From JAWLAT01 sp041395325 (GTDB lineage: Bacteria > Pseudomonadota > Gammaproteobacteria > Xanthomonadales > SZUA-5): a stretch of 64,000 nt of DNA. Location: assembly GCA_041395325.1 (NCBI GenBank), contig JAWLAT010000001.1:286433-350432 (forward strand), in the 5' to 3' direction. Made by a program: the position numbers and the translations under genes. Positions 1 to 9,338 of this stretch are shown here, piece after piece; positions within the stretch are counted from its first letter, which is position 1, and every line of letters begins with the position of its first letter. The notes under the pieces are model-generated. The model was not told the origin of the DNA. It saw only the letters and a list, made by a program, of their open reading frames with translations, and searched no databases.

Positions 1-661
1 GCAGCTGGTCAGCGAGAACGATGGTGAAGTGCTGACCACTGCCGGCGGCAAGGCGCTCTTCAGGCTGGAGAGTCGTACCGATGGCGTTCGATTTACGCCC
101 AGCAGCGGGAAGTCACGCTCGGTAGGCTCGGAGGGTATCAAGGGGTACTTGGCGGTCTACAACCAGACCGGATCGATGCGGCCTTCCGACTATTCCGAGA
201 ACCGCCGCCACGCCTCCTACGTCCTGGCCCTGATCAAGCTCTGGCTGGCCCAGCAACCCGATGCCGAGCTGATCGACGACGGCATCAGCGCGACCGACGT
301 CATCGACCCGGACTTCAGGGCCCCCGAAGGCGAAGAGAAAGTCCGAGCCCACCGCCACCGCGAACGCAGCCGCCTGATCGTCGAGATGGCCAAGGACAAT
401 TTCCGGAAAGAACACAAACGCCTGTTCTGCACCATCTGCGACTTCGACTTCGGCCACACCTACGGCGACCCCGACTTCATCGAAGCCCACCACAAGATCC
501 CCCTGCGCGACCTAGCCCCCGGCACCCGAACCAAACCCTCCGACCTCGCCATGGTCTGCGCCAACTGCCACCGCATGCTCCACCGCGGCAACCCGTGGCC
601 GACGGTGGAGGAACTCAGGCAAAGGCTCATTGCGCGTCGCGACTCGGGTCAACGGAGCTGA
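1..661 (+). CDS. HNH endonuclease, 5' end outside window
   Basis: The reading frame is open to the left edge, so the N-terminus is missing; a GTG at 29 is the first start codon in the window but need not be the real start. The C-terminal third carries an HNH nuclease motif with CTIC, EAHHKIPL and CANCHRMLH, that is, the zinc cysteines, the catalytic His pair and the last metal His. Such proteins cut DNA with a beta-beta-alpha-metal fold and are frequent in defence islands. The stop lies 3 bases before the HipA-like gene, which overlaps the DUF3037 gene, so the three are probably one transcript. The specific substrate cannot be read from the sequence. Confidence 0.8.
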   Translation, partial: QLVSENDGEVLTTAGGKALFRLESRTDGVRFTPSSGKSRSVGSEGIKGYLAVYNQTGSMRPSDYSENRRHASYVLALIKLWLAQQPDAELIDDGISATDVIDPDFRAPEGEEKVRAHRHRERSRLIVEMAKDNFRKEHKRLFCTICDFDFGHTYGDPDFIEAHHKIPLRDLAPGTRTKPSDLAMVCANCHRMLHRGNPWPTVEELRQRLIARRDSGQRS

Positions 662-664
662 CGC

Positions 665-1456
665 ATGCTTGAAACCGTCACGGCTCAGCGATTCGATCGC
701 CAGATGAGCAACGGCAAAACCGGGCCGTGTTTGCTCGCTTGTGAGCGAGCCGACGGCCAGGAGGTCGAACTAGTCGCCAAGTTCTCCGCAGGATGTGATC
801 GTGGCGCCGGCGCTCTGGTCGCGGAGGCCATTGGCGCGATGCTGGCGGTCGATCTGGACCTTCCGGTACCCGAACCAGTGGTAGTTGCCTTTGACGATGA
901 CTTCATCCGGACCCTGCCAGCTTCCGCGGGAGCTGTCGTCGATCGGATGCGACGCAGCGTCCGACTCGCCTTCGGATCTGCCAAGTTGCCACCGGGCTTT
1001 GCCGTCCTTCCCGTGGGAAAGAGCATCCCGCCAACAAGCCGTCAGCAGGCTGCGGACGTTTTCGCCTTCGACTGCCTCATCCAGAATGCCGACCGTCGGC
1101 CCGAGAACCCCAATCTGCAGTTCAACGGGCACTCCTTCGCCATCTATGATCACGAGTTGGCGTTCATGACGGAAGGCATCATCGGTTGGCAGCCACCCTG
1201 GCAGCCCGGCGCGCTGCAGGGCACTCAAAACCGCCACGCATTGTTCACTGCGCTTGCTGGTCGCCAATATGACTGGGCACGAATGGAAGGTGCGTGGCAG
1301 GCACTGTCCCAAGAACGATTGGCTGAGTTCCGGGCCGCACTGCCATATGAATGGACCGCCAACAACACAGTCGCGGACGAGGCACTGGCCTACCTGGCGC
1401 AGGTCAGAGACAATGTTCGGCCGGCCTTGGCCGAGGTTGCGAGGGTGCTGGCATGA
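665..1456 (+). CDS. HipA-like kinase (HipA_2 type)
   Basis: A 263-residue protein resembling the C-terminal kinase core of HipA. Visible are a VAKF segment with the likely ATP lysine (K39), the catalytic loop NADRRPEN (catalytic D143, metal-binding N148) and YDHE (metal-binding D162). HipA toxins phosphorylate a tRNA synthetase, but this short class lacks the usual HipA N-terminal domain and its target is unknown. It starts 3 bases after the HNH gene and overlaps the DUF3037 gene by 4 bases (ATGA), so translation is probably coupled. From experience the DUF3037 pairing recurs; kinase activity is inferred from motifs only. Confidence 0.78.
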   Translation: MLETVTAQRFDRQMSNGKTGPCLLACERADGQEVELVAKFSAGCDRGAGALVAEAIGAMLAVDLDLPVPEPVVVAFDDDFIRTLPASAGAVVDRMRRSVRLAFGSAKLPPGFAVLPVGKSIPPTSRQQAADVFAFDCLIQNADRRPENPNLQFNGHSFAIYDHELAFMTEGIIGWQPPWQPGALQGTQNRHALFTALAGRQYDWARMEGAWQALSQERLAEFRAALPYEWTANNTVADEALAYLAQVRDNVRPALAEVARVLA

Positions 1457-2310
1457 ACAACAAGGTGTCCTACACCTACATGGTTCTGCGCTACGTGCAT
1501 GATGTGACGACCGGCGAGTTCGTCAATGTTGGCGTTGCCATGCATGCCCCTGATGCGCGATTCGTTGGCGCACTTTGTCGCAACACCTATGGGCGCCTGA
1601 ACAAGGTCTTCCCCGGCGTCAACGCGGACCACTTCAAGTCCCTGATGCGCCACATCCAGGCGCAATTCGAGCGGTTCGGAGAGCGGTTGAGCGAGGAGTT
1701 GCCTTTGCATCGGTCCAACTCGGTGGAGGACTTCGCGCGCACAGTGCTGCCAGCCGACGACAGCAGTCTGCAGTGGTCGCCTGCGGGATCCGGGCGGACC
1801 AGCGACCCGTCGGCAACACTGGAGAAGCTCTTCGATCGAATGGTGATGCGCTACGAGGATCGGTCGGCGCGAGAACGCCGCGGCGAGGAGGACGTGTGGC
1901 GTCATTTCAAGCGCACGCTTGAAGCACGCCAACTCCTGCGCTATTTCGAACCGCACACGATCGCGGTTCCCGATGATGAGCTGGAGTTCAAGCACACGTG
2001 GAAGAACGGGGTGCTGCATTGCCTGGAGCCGGTGTCCTTCGACCTGGCGACGCCCGAAAGCATCCACGACAAGGCGCATCGCTGGCTGGGCAGGATCAAC
2101 AGCATTTCAACAAGTCACGAGCGTTTCCGTCTGTATTTCCTGGTTGGCGCCCCGCAGGACGAATCGCTGGGCAGGGCATATGAGAGAGCCATCAGCATCC
2201 TCGGCAAGGCACCAGTCGAGAAAGCCTTCTTTGCTGAGTCAGAGGCCGAACAGCTTGCACGGCTGGTTGCATCCGAAGTCGAAGGCCACGAGCGCGCGAC
2301 GATGCAATGA
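1453..2310 (+). CDS. DUF3037 domain protein
   Basis: A 285-residue protein whose N-terminus (YTYMVLRYVHD, then EFVNVGVAMHAP) matches the start of DUF3037 proteins. No catalytic motif is evident and no signal peptide or membrane segment is seen. It overlaps the HipA-like kinase gene by 4 bases, and the pair is the likely functional unit, perhaps as regulator or antitoxin of the kinase, but this is inference. The gene is convergent with the second HNH gene, which ends 15 bases downstream on the other strand. Confidence 0.75.
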   Translation: MNNKVSYTYMVLRYVHDVTTGEFVNVGVAMHAPDARFVGALCRNTYGRLNKVFPGVNADHFKSLMRHIQAQFERFGERLSEELPLHRSNSVEDFARTVLPADDSSLQWSPAGSGRTSDPSATLEKLFDRMVMRYEDRSARERRGEEDVWRHFKRTLEARQLLRYFEPHTIAVPDDELEFKHTWKNGVLHCLEPVSFDLATPESIHDKAHRWLGRINSISTSHERFRLYFLVGAPQDESLGRAYERAISILGKAPVEKAFFAESEAEQLARLVASEVEGHERATMQ

Positions 2311-2324
2311 AGCGTCGCCGCTGA

Positions 2325-3119
2325 TCACGCTGGTTCACCAGGCGTGCTCAAGTCATGGAGCAACCGTGCTTCGCGAGCAAAGCGCAGTGCCAGCCGCCCA
2401 CTCTCGCTGCCGTGCTTCCCGATCAGGTAGCAGAAGAGTTCGTGCCGAGTGCCCTTGGTAGCCCGGAAGTAGTGCAGCGCCGCCTGCATCGCGGGCACGA
2501 GCGATTCATAGGCCTCGTCCTCTCCAATCATGTCTACGCTGGCGTCGAGAGCGCTGCCAGGCCCTTCGCCTCCGCGGGAGCTGATGGGGTGATCGTGCTG
2601 GTCCTGGTGATGCTTGAAACAAAGCGTCACCAGGTTGCGGCGATCACTGGTACCACTGTTGCTGCGGAACACGATGTGGTGGACGTGCAGCTCCGCACCA
2701 TGCAGACGCTGCGCACCGCACACCCGGCAGGCGTAGCCGTCCAGGTGGACGACCACGAAGCGCCTGAATGGCCAGTTCGTTGGGTAGTCAAGGTATTGGC
2801 GGTCCCAGCAGATTAGGCCGCGCTTGTGAGCGCGCATGATCTTCAGTGCGTGTGACTTCCGGACCCGCTCTGGGTCCCCCATCCACGCGATCTTGATCGT
2901 GTCCCATTCCCGAGCAAGCCAGCCGTCGACCCAGCCGATAGAACTGGGGTCCTTCTGCAGCGTCCTGTCGCGCAGCCTTTGGCGAAGAGCCTGCTCGGCT
3001 TCCCTCGGCGACAGCTTCGACCGATTCAACGAGCTGACGCAGCGGCCACAGATGGACAGCCGGCCTGTCTGGAACATGAGACTCCGGCGCCGTTGCAGGC
3101 AGATGGTGCACCGCGGCAA
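2325..3119 (-). CDS. HNH endonuclease with N-terminal zinc finger
   Basis: About 264 residues. The N-terminus has two CxxC pairs (CTIC, CGRC) spaced as a zinc ribbon, and the middle holds an HNH motif: CRVC, then LHVHHIVFRS, then a C-terminal HH pair. I chose the TTG at 3119 because a good ribosome site (GGAGGA) lies about 10 bases upstream; a GTG at 3140 is in frame but would place that site inside the gene. It is convergent with the HNH-HipA-DUF3037 operon and divergent from the protease gene. A role as a homing or defence nuclease is inference. Confidence 0.7.
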   Translation of the reverse strand: MPRCTICLQRRRSLMFQTGRLSICGRCVSSLNRSKLSPREAEQALRQRLRDRTLQKDPSSIGWVDGWLAREWDTIKIAWMGDPERVRKSHALKIMRAHKRGLICWDRQYLDYPTNWPFRRFVVVHLDGYACRVCGAQRLHGAELHVHHIVFRSNSGTSDRRNLVTLCFKHHQDQHDHPISSRGGEGPGSALDASVDMIGEDEAYESLVPAMQAALHYFRATKGTRHELFCYLIGKHGSESGRLALRFAREARLLHDLSTPGEPA

Positions 3120-3321
3120 GACCTGGACTCCTCCGACCACAACATTTCATTGTGTCATCAGAGCAACCATTCTCTCGCCGCCCGAGCGCTGGGAGAGCCA
3201 ACGGTTAAACCGGTCGCCAAACTTTGGCGTGTGCGGATCCGAGCCAGTATGGCCAGTTTCGCCTTGCCTGGCGTATTGGGCTGTGGTTTCCTGCGCAAGG
3301 CTGCCTAACGGGGGGCGGGTA

Positions 3322-6300
3322 ATGCGAATCGTATTCAGGTTGTTCTTTGTTGTCGCTATCTTGCTTTCAGGATTATCGAACGGGCAGGCCTCCCAACTGG
3401 ACTTGGTCGTCGCGCCTGGATATCCAAAGAAGATAGACGCCGGTCAGTCAAAAGCGCAGATTCAGGTTACGTTGGGACCGAACTCCTACGCGCCATTTTT
3501 CGTCGACTTCTCATCGAATATTGCTTCGGCAACTGTATCCACAATATCGGCCTCCGCGGGAGTCGATCTGCTGATCCGTCAAGGTTCACCGCACACTGAA
3601 ACCTCGGTGCAGGGTTTGATCGACCAGTCGCTGTTTGCGTCCACCGGCCCTACCGGCAACGAGTCGATCACAGTCAACAGACAGACGACGCCGGCCGTTA
3701 CCCCTGGGCGCTGGTGGTTGACGCCGATGAACACCAGCGGGCAATCAGTCACCCTAACACTGGACCTGCAAGTGCAGTTCAGCGGTGCTCCCTACTTGAT
3801 CGGTGCCGGCACGTCCGGGGCCTGGTTCGAACCAGCGCGTACTTACCAAGGATTCTTCTTCGAGATCATTGCGCCTGATCTTGCGTTGGCCATGTGGTTC
3901 ACCTACGAGCCAGATGGTCGCCAGGCATTTCTGATTGGCACTGGTCCGGTAGTGGGCGATCAGGTGAACATCACCGATCTGATCCGCACGCGAGGTGGCG
4001 TCTTCGGACCGGCATTCAATCCTGCGGCCATTGTTCGCGAAGACTGGGGCGATCTGGTCTTTACCTTTGATGGTTGCAACTCAGGCTATGCCGCCTACAA
4101 CCCCTCCGAGGCTGCTTTCAATCAGGGTTGGCGATCCGACCAACTCAACATGGCTCGCTTGACGGCGATCGAGGGCGTCCCCTGCGCAGCGACATCAGCC
4201 AAGGATCTGCGTGGTGGAATCACCGGCGCCTGGTTCCCGCAGAGCCGCTCGGGTGAGGGCTGGCTGGTGCAGGCGTTGACTCCTGATCTCGCATTCGTCT
4301 ACTGGTTTTCCTATACGCCCACCGGGCAGCAAGCCTGGTTTGGCAGCACCGGCCCGATCATTGGCAACACGATCCTGATCGATCAGGCGCTGCAGCCCAT
4401 CGGTGGCCGCTTCGGGCCTGATTACGATCCCGCCACGGTCACTCTCAATCCCTGGGGTTCCTTCGCCCTCACTTTCACTGATTGCAGCAAGGCCATGGTC
4501 AGGGCCATTGGCCCGGCAGGCTACGGTGAGTACGAGGCGCTTGACGTGGTCCGACTTTCGGGGTTGCTGGGAACGGACAACTGCGGCTTTGACAGCAATG
4601 CCTTCAATGCTTCCGGAAGCGTTCGGGCGGCTGCCGGTACCTTTCTCGATGGTGACCTCAACAATCCCGAGGTACCCAATGTCGACAACGACACGCCGGC
4701 GCAGGTCCAACCCGTTGGCAATCCCGCGATCGTATCCGGCTTCGCTTCAGTGGTCGCAACGGGTCAGACGGCACGCGGAGACCGATTCGCTGCGACCGCC
4801 GATCCATTCGATGCCTATCGAATGACGGTCACAGCGGGCCAGACCATCCAGCTGATCGTCAGCGACTGGGACCCACAAAATCCAGCGCGCAACGATCTGG
4901 ACCTGTTCCTTCTTGCTCCCGGTACTGCGTCCGACCCGCTTCAGTCGGCCGTCGGAACCGATCGGAATGAGTTCATCGGTGTTGGCCAGACTGGCGTCTA
5001 TGACGTCCTGGTCAGCGCGACGGCGGGTTTTTCGAACTACGTGCTGAGCGTCTCCAGCGCTCCACCCTTGAGCAGCTCCGGAGCGCTCTCACTGGAGGAC
5101 GAAGCCGAGGTCGACGAGATCATTGTGCGCCTCGACGATGGTGAGGGCGGCAAGGCGGCCGGGATAGATGCCAGACGTTGGGCGGCAAACATTGGGCTCC
5201 AAGCCAAGCACATCGAGACGGGCGCTCCAATGTTGCTGACTCTGCCGCAGGGCGCCGACCGCAAGAGTGCTCTGAGATTGTTGAATGCTGCCCACCATCC
5301 CATGCTCGACGGGAAGCACGCCTATCGTCTGGAAGGGGCGCAGGCCGAACGCATGGAGTGGGCAATGGCCATCAAAGCGCTCCGGGCAAAGTCCGAGGTG
5401 CGGTATGCCGAGCCCAATGGATTGGTTCAGTTGCAGGCGGTGCCCAACGATCCCGGGTATCCATTTCAGTGGCACTACCCGCAGATCAACCTGCCGCAGG
5501 CCTGGGACATCACGACCGGATCACCAGAAGTGATTGTCGCGGTGATCGACTCAGGCGTGTCGCCGCACAGTGACCTGGCCGCGAATGTGAGATACGACTT
5601 GGGGGCGGACATGATTCGCGATCCGCTGCGCAGCTGCGATGGTGATGGGATGGACTCAAACGCTTCCGACCCAGGCAGCGGTTGCGGAATCCGTCCAAGC
5701 AGTTTTCACGGAACCCACGTCGCAGGAACGGTAGCTGCGGTCAGCAACAATGGCCAGGGTGTTGCGGGTGTGAGCTGGAACAGCAAGATCATGCCGGTTC
5801 GCGCGCTTGGCCGTGACGGACAGGGGGACTCGTTCGATATCGTAAATGGCATTCGCTGGGCTTCCGGGTTACCCGTGGGCGGGGCAGCAGCGGCGAGATC
5901 AGCTGACGTCGTGAATATGAGCCTCGGTGGCAAAGGTCCATGCCCGTCGATCTATCAGGAAGCCATTAATGCCGCTCGAGGTCGCGGCCTCTTCGTGGTG
6001 GCAGCGGCTGGAAACGACAACTCGACCGGAACCTACGCCCCTGCGAGTTGCCCAGGCGTCATCAACGTGGCCGCGTTCGATCGCAACAACAACCCGGCTT
6101 ACTACAGCAATTGTCATCCGACGGTGTCGGTGGCTGCCCCGGGTGGTGAAACTAGCCCCGAGATCAATGAACCAGGATTGTTCCCGCCATTCAATCCCCA
6201 GTCTTGCAAGCCATTTCTCGGGGGGGCGGCAACCGGACTCGATGGTGTGCTGAGTACTCTCGGCCCTGGATTCTCGGAACCTGAGCGTTTCGACTGGTAC

Positions 6301-7209
6301 CCAGGCACATCCATGGCTGCGCCACATGTGGCCGGGGTGATCGCATTGATGAAGTCCGTCAACCCGGCCTTGACGCCCGACCAATTTGATACCTTGCTGG
6401 CATCTGGTCGAATCACGATTGACGTAGCCGGCAATGGACCGACCACGCGTGACCCCTTCAGTGGCTTTGGGTTAATCGATGCCTATCGGTCCGTCCTGGA
6501 AGCACGAGCGCTGGCTGGCGGCGGAGCGACACCGCCCGTCGCCATCGCCCAGCCGACCAGCCTGGTGTTCGGTGACGTTGCAACGCAGCTGGGCTTCAGT
6601 GTCCAGGCTGGCGGTACCGGCCCGATCGTGGTCACGTCGATCAGCGACGATGCCACTTGGCTGACTATCAGTGGCGGTGGCGCGAACGGATTCGGCAACT
6701 ATCTGGCGCAGGTCAATCGGACAGGCTTGCCCGAAGGTGACTACAGCGCGCGAATCACAATCAACACCAGCGTTGCCGGCAGCCAGCAGCTTAGCGTTAG
6801 CATGCGGGTAGGCCCGGTAGTGCAGGGCGGCAATGTCGGCAAGGTCTATGTGCTGCTGGTCGACCCCGTGACCTTCCTGACAGTGGGCTTTGCGGAGGTG
6901 GCGGGCACGGGTGCCGAATTGGGATTCATGCTGCAGAATCTCCGTGCCGGCCCGTATCTGCTGATTGCAAGCACGGACAACGACAACGACTTCCAGATCT
7001 GCGATCCTGGCGAGTCTTGCGGTGTCTTTCCCGACTTTGAGAACTTCGATCTACTCCAGTTGGCTCCTGGTGTGGCAATTCCTCCTTTCGTCGTGCCGCC
7101 GGACTTGCGCGGTGTTGGCGAAGTCAGCTCGTCGCAAGCGCCTTCGGCGGTGCAAGCCAAGACTGGGAAGCAGTCGGTATCTCGGAAGGTGAGAGAGATC
7201 TCGCCGTGA
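3322..7209 (+). CDS. secreted subtilisin-like protease (S8) with GAWF repeats
   Basis: A 1295-residue exported protease. A signal peptide (residues 1-25 or so) is followed by two copies of a roughly 110-residue repeat opening with GAWF and ending in a TFxxC segment, then a pre-peptidase C-terminal-like beta domain around 470-580, an S8 propeptide-like stretch, and the catalytic domain with D743 (VIDSGV), H796 (FHGTHVAG), N898 (AAAGND) and S997 (GTSMAAPH). The tail carries an Ig-like domain and a last beta domain. All triad residues are intact. The ATG at 3322 follows a G-rich ribosome site and opens the signal peptide; in-frame codons upstream are ignored. It stands alone, divergent from the HNH gene. 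Confidence 0.9.
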   Translation: MRIVFRLFFVVAILLSGLSNGQASQLDLVVAPGYPKKIDAGQSKAQIQVTLGPNSYAPFFVDFSSNIASATVSTISASAGVDLLIRQGSPHTETSVQGLIDQSLFASTGPTGNESITVNRQTTPAVTPGRWWLTPMNTSGQSVTLTLDLQVQFSGAPYLIGAGTSGAWFEPARTYQGFFFEIIAPDLALAMWFTYEPDGRQAFLIGTGPVVGDQVNITDLIRTRGGVFGPAFNPAAIVREDWGDLVFTFDGCNSGYAAYNPSEAAFNQGWRSDQLNMARLTAIEGVPCAATSAKDLRGGITGAWFPQSRSGEGWLVQALTPDLAFVYWFSYTPTGQQAWFGSTGPIIGNTILIDQALQPIGGRFGPDYDPATVTLNPWGSFALTFTDCSKAMVRAIGPAGYGEYEALDVVRLSGLLGTDNCGFDSNAFNASGSVRAAAGTFLDGDLNNPEVPNVDNDTPAQVQPVGNPAIVSGFASVVATGQTARGDRFAATADPFDAYRMTVTAGQTIQLIVSDWDPQNPARNDLDLFLLAPGTASDPLQSAVGTDRNEFIGVGQTGVYDVLVSATAGFSNYVLSVSSAPPLSSSGALSLEDEAEVDEIIVRLDDGEGGKAAGIDARRWAANIGLQAKHIETGAPMLLTLPQGADRKSALRLLNAAHHPMLDGKHAYRLEGAQAERMEWAMAIKALRAKSEVRYAEPNGLVQLQAVPNDPGYPFQWHYPQINLPQAWDITTGSPEVIVAVIDSGVSPHSDLAANVRYDLGADMIRDPLRSCDGDGMDSNASDPGSGCGIRPSSFHGTHVAGTVAAVSNNGQGVAGVSWNSKIMPVRALGRDGQGDSFDIVNGIRWASGLPVGGAAAARSADVVNMSLGGKGPCPSIYQEAINAARGRGLFVVAAAGNDNSTGTYAPASCPGVINVAAFDRNNNPAYYSNCHPTVSVAAPGGETSPEINEPGLFPPFNPQSCKPFLGGAATGLDGVLSTLGPGFSEPERFDWYPGTSMAAPHVAGVIALMKSVNPALTPDQFDTLLASGRITIDVAGNGPTTRDPFSGFGLIDAYRSVLEARALAGGGATPPVAIAQPTSLVFGDVATQLGFSVQAGGTGPIVVTSISDDATWLTISGGGANGFGNYLAQVNRTGLPEGDYSARITINTSVAGSQQLSVSMRVGPVVQGGNVGKVYVLLVDPVTFLTVGFAEVAGTGAELGFMLQNLRAGPYLLIASTDNDNDFQICDPGESCGVFPDFENFDLLQLAPGVAIPPFVVPPDLRGVGEVSSSQAPSAVQAKTGKQSVSRKVREISP

Positions 7210-7351
7210 CGATAGACAGCACATCGGAGCGCATTCGGTGACACGGGGCGATGTCGTGGCGATCGGCCGAGTTCCACGCCGATCAACGCAATACTGTGCC
7301 GACTGCTTGGGAGGTAACTAGAGGCTTCCGGCGCTGGCGCCACGGTCATGC

Positions 7352-7747
7352 TCAAGTTCCCTCGCTTTGCGCCGTCGCCTCCCTTGCAAGCAAGCGCAGC
7401 CATTCGACAACCGCCGCCAGCTCTCGCCCATCGCCCTTGTCGTGATCGAGCTGGTCTATGCCGGCTTCGCTATCACCGTCGATCAGTTGTTCACTGACTG
7501 CTTGCCAGTCGATTCCGATGGCCAGGCAGAGGTGCATCAATCGTTCTTCGTATTGGGCGAGTACGGGAGCCCTTGCGAATCCTGCGAACTTGCGAACTTC
7601 GCCCAGGCTGGCGGCGGCAACTGGCTGCGAATCTTGCGATTCTGTGATTTTCGTACGGGAACTAGACGACGGATTCGCTGATTCGCAGGAATCGCCGGCG
7701 TCCGGGATGCCTGGCGCGGAAATCAATCCGTAGAACAGTCGGCCCAT
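7352..7747 (-). CDS. hypothetical protein, last gene of the satellite-like set
   Basis: A 131-residue protein of no recognised family, rich in Ser, Asp and Glu in its first half with a Leu-rich amphipathic C-terminus. Its ATG lies just past the stop codon of the DUF3987 gene, so it is very probably translated from the same message. The reading frame extends further upstream into the DUF3987 gene, but the ATG at 7747 gives a compact start. No function can be read. Confidence 0.5.
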   Translation of the reverse strand: MGRLFYGLISAPGIPDAGDSCESANPSSSSRTKITESQDSQPVAAASLGEVRKFAGFARAPVLAQYEERLMHLCLAIGIDWQAVSEQLIDGDSEAGIDQLDHDKGDGRELAAVVEWLRLLAREATAQSEGT

Positions 7748-7748
7748 G

Positions 7749-9338
7749 TCAGCGCTCCGCCGCTTTGGGCGCGATACGCCAGACATTTCGTCGATGGGTG
7801 CCATCCACACGAGTTCCCCCTTCCAGCTTCACCGCCCATCCAGTGAGCTCGAGCTCCCTCATGGCCCGCTTGAACCGATCGATCTGGCGCACGCAGCTGG
7901 GTCCGAGCCTCAGCACATCTGCCGAATACGCCAACTCCCGCCCGGTTTCGTGAAACCACGCCAGCAGCACCTCAGCGTCTCGCAGTGCCGGTGAAAGCGA
8001 GCAATTGCCAACGATCCGCTCGGCTTCGGACAAGTGCCAGATCGCGATCTCGGCGGCGCGCTCAAGAATCACCGGTTGGATGTGCCGATGGCCATCTATC
8101 ACTGCCAATACTCCAGCGATTCGCAGGGCCTGCTCGGGCGTCTTGCTCGCCCAGGCCTTGCAGTTCACATATCGACCTTGCGGTGCCATGTGCTTCTCGA
8201 TTGCGTCGTGGAGCTGACGCCACATCTGCATGGCCGGCGTTGTGAGCTCGAGGCGGGGCGGCTGCAGACCCCGGATCTCATCGTCAGCGAGGGGAAGCGG
8301 TTCGCGAAACAACTCCGCCAACCTCGCCTGAAAGCGATTGAGCCTGGGGCAGCGGCTGAGGTCTGTGTCCACCAATGGGCGCGAACCAGCAGTGGATTCG
8401 GGCCAGGAGATCAGACATCGCGCGAGAAACCCCTGGCCGGTCAGCAGCCCATCCGCAAACGCGCTCTCGGCAATCACGGGCTGGGCCATCAGGTGCATCG
8501 ACATGCGTCGACCAAAAAGCTTCTGCGCGCCATCGGTTGCCCGCACTCGATCGAGTGAACCGTCGTCCCACAATTTGCAGAAGGCGCCAGCCGTCCTCGC
8601 GCTGGCTTCCTTGGTCATGCCGTGTCCGCCGAAGACCAACGCCGCTTCGTCGGTGAAGGCGCCCATGCTAGGGCGTCCGGAAAGCAGTAACTTGGCGACG
8701 CCCTCGGCCGTGAAATCGGCCACAGTGACTCGCGGAATTCTTGGCGGACTGGGAGCGGGCCCAATCTCATCGAGTGCCGCAGCCAGGCCGTCGCCCCGGT
8801 TCTTCTTCGACGATCGCTTCGCCTCTTCGCAGCGGGTATTCCACTCGGCTACTTGGTTAAAGTGGCGCGCCGTTTCGAGGTTGTGATCGCGGGTGAGTTC
8901 CACTTCGTACTCGCGTGCGGCGCGCATGACCTGGGCATCGACAGATGACTTGCGTTCCCCTGATTCCGCTACAGACAATAACCACAGTGAGGTGGGATGG
9001 ACCCGCCCCGACAGCGTCACATCTGCCAGTCCTTGGGCCGCAAGTGCCGCCGCGGCGAGTGTCGCCGAAGCACAGATGGCATCCGGTGCCTGGATGACCT
9101 CTCGCAATGATCTGGCTGCGCCACCCAGCAGTTCTCCCAACGCTTCGAGCGGATACGGCTGTGCTGGCGGGACAGGCCGCCTGAGGGGCTCAGGCGCCGA
9201 GGCGGATTGCTCGGTGTTGTCGTGCGAACTGGCCTTGATCGTGTGCGTCGGGTTGCCTTCTGCGAGGCCCTGCACACGGGCCAGATCGCGTTGCGCTCGC
9301 TCCTCGATGCTCGCGACATGCCGATTCAGCTCTGCCAT
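7749..9338 (-). CDS. DUF3987 protein (putative island helicase or primase partner)
   Basis: A 529-residue protein with the DUF3987 layout: a segment PDAICASATLAAAA, a P-loop-like AESGERKSS around residue 126, and a GAFTDEAALVFGGHG segment that may be a Walker B region. Members sit in phage satellites and integrated plasmids next to primase genes and are thought to work in DNA replication. The start overlaps the upstream zinc-finger gene by 13 bases. Downstream is a small hypothetical gene one base away. Function beyond a replication link is inference. Confidence 0.75.
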   Translation of the reverse strand: MAELNRHVASIEERAQRDLARVQGLAEGNPTHTIKASSHDNTEQSASAPEPLRRPVPPAQPYPLEALGELLGGAARSLREVIQAPDAICASATLAAAALAAQGLADVTLSGRVHPTSLWLLSVAESGERKSSVDAQVMRAAREYEVELTRDHNLETARHFNQVAEWNTRCEEAKRSSKKNRGDGLAAALDEIGPAPSPPRIPRVTVADFTAEGVAKLLLSGRPSMGAFTDEAALVFGGHGMTKEASARTAGAFCKLWDDGSLDRVRATDGAQKLFGRRMSMHLMAQPVIAESAFADGLLTGQGFLARCLISWPESTAGSRPLVDTDLSRCPRLNRFQARLAELFREPLPLADDEIRGLQPPRLELTTPAMQMWRQLHDAIEKHMAPQGRYVNCKAWASKTPEQALRIAGVLAVIDGHRHIQPVILERAAEIAIWHLSEAERIVGNCSLSPALRDAEVLLAWFHETGRELAYSADVLRLGPSCVRQIDRFKRAMRELELTGWAVKLEGGTRVDGTHRRNVWRIAPKAAER

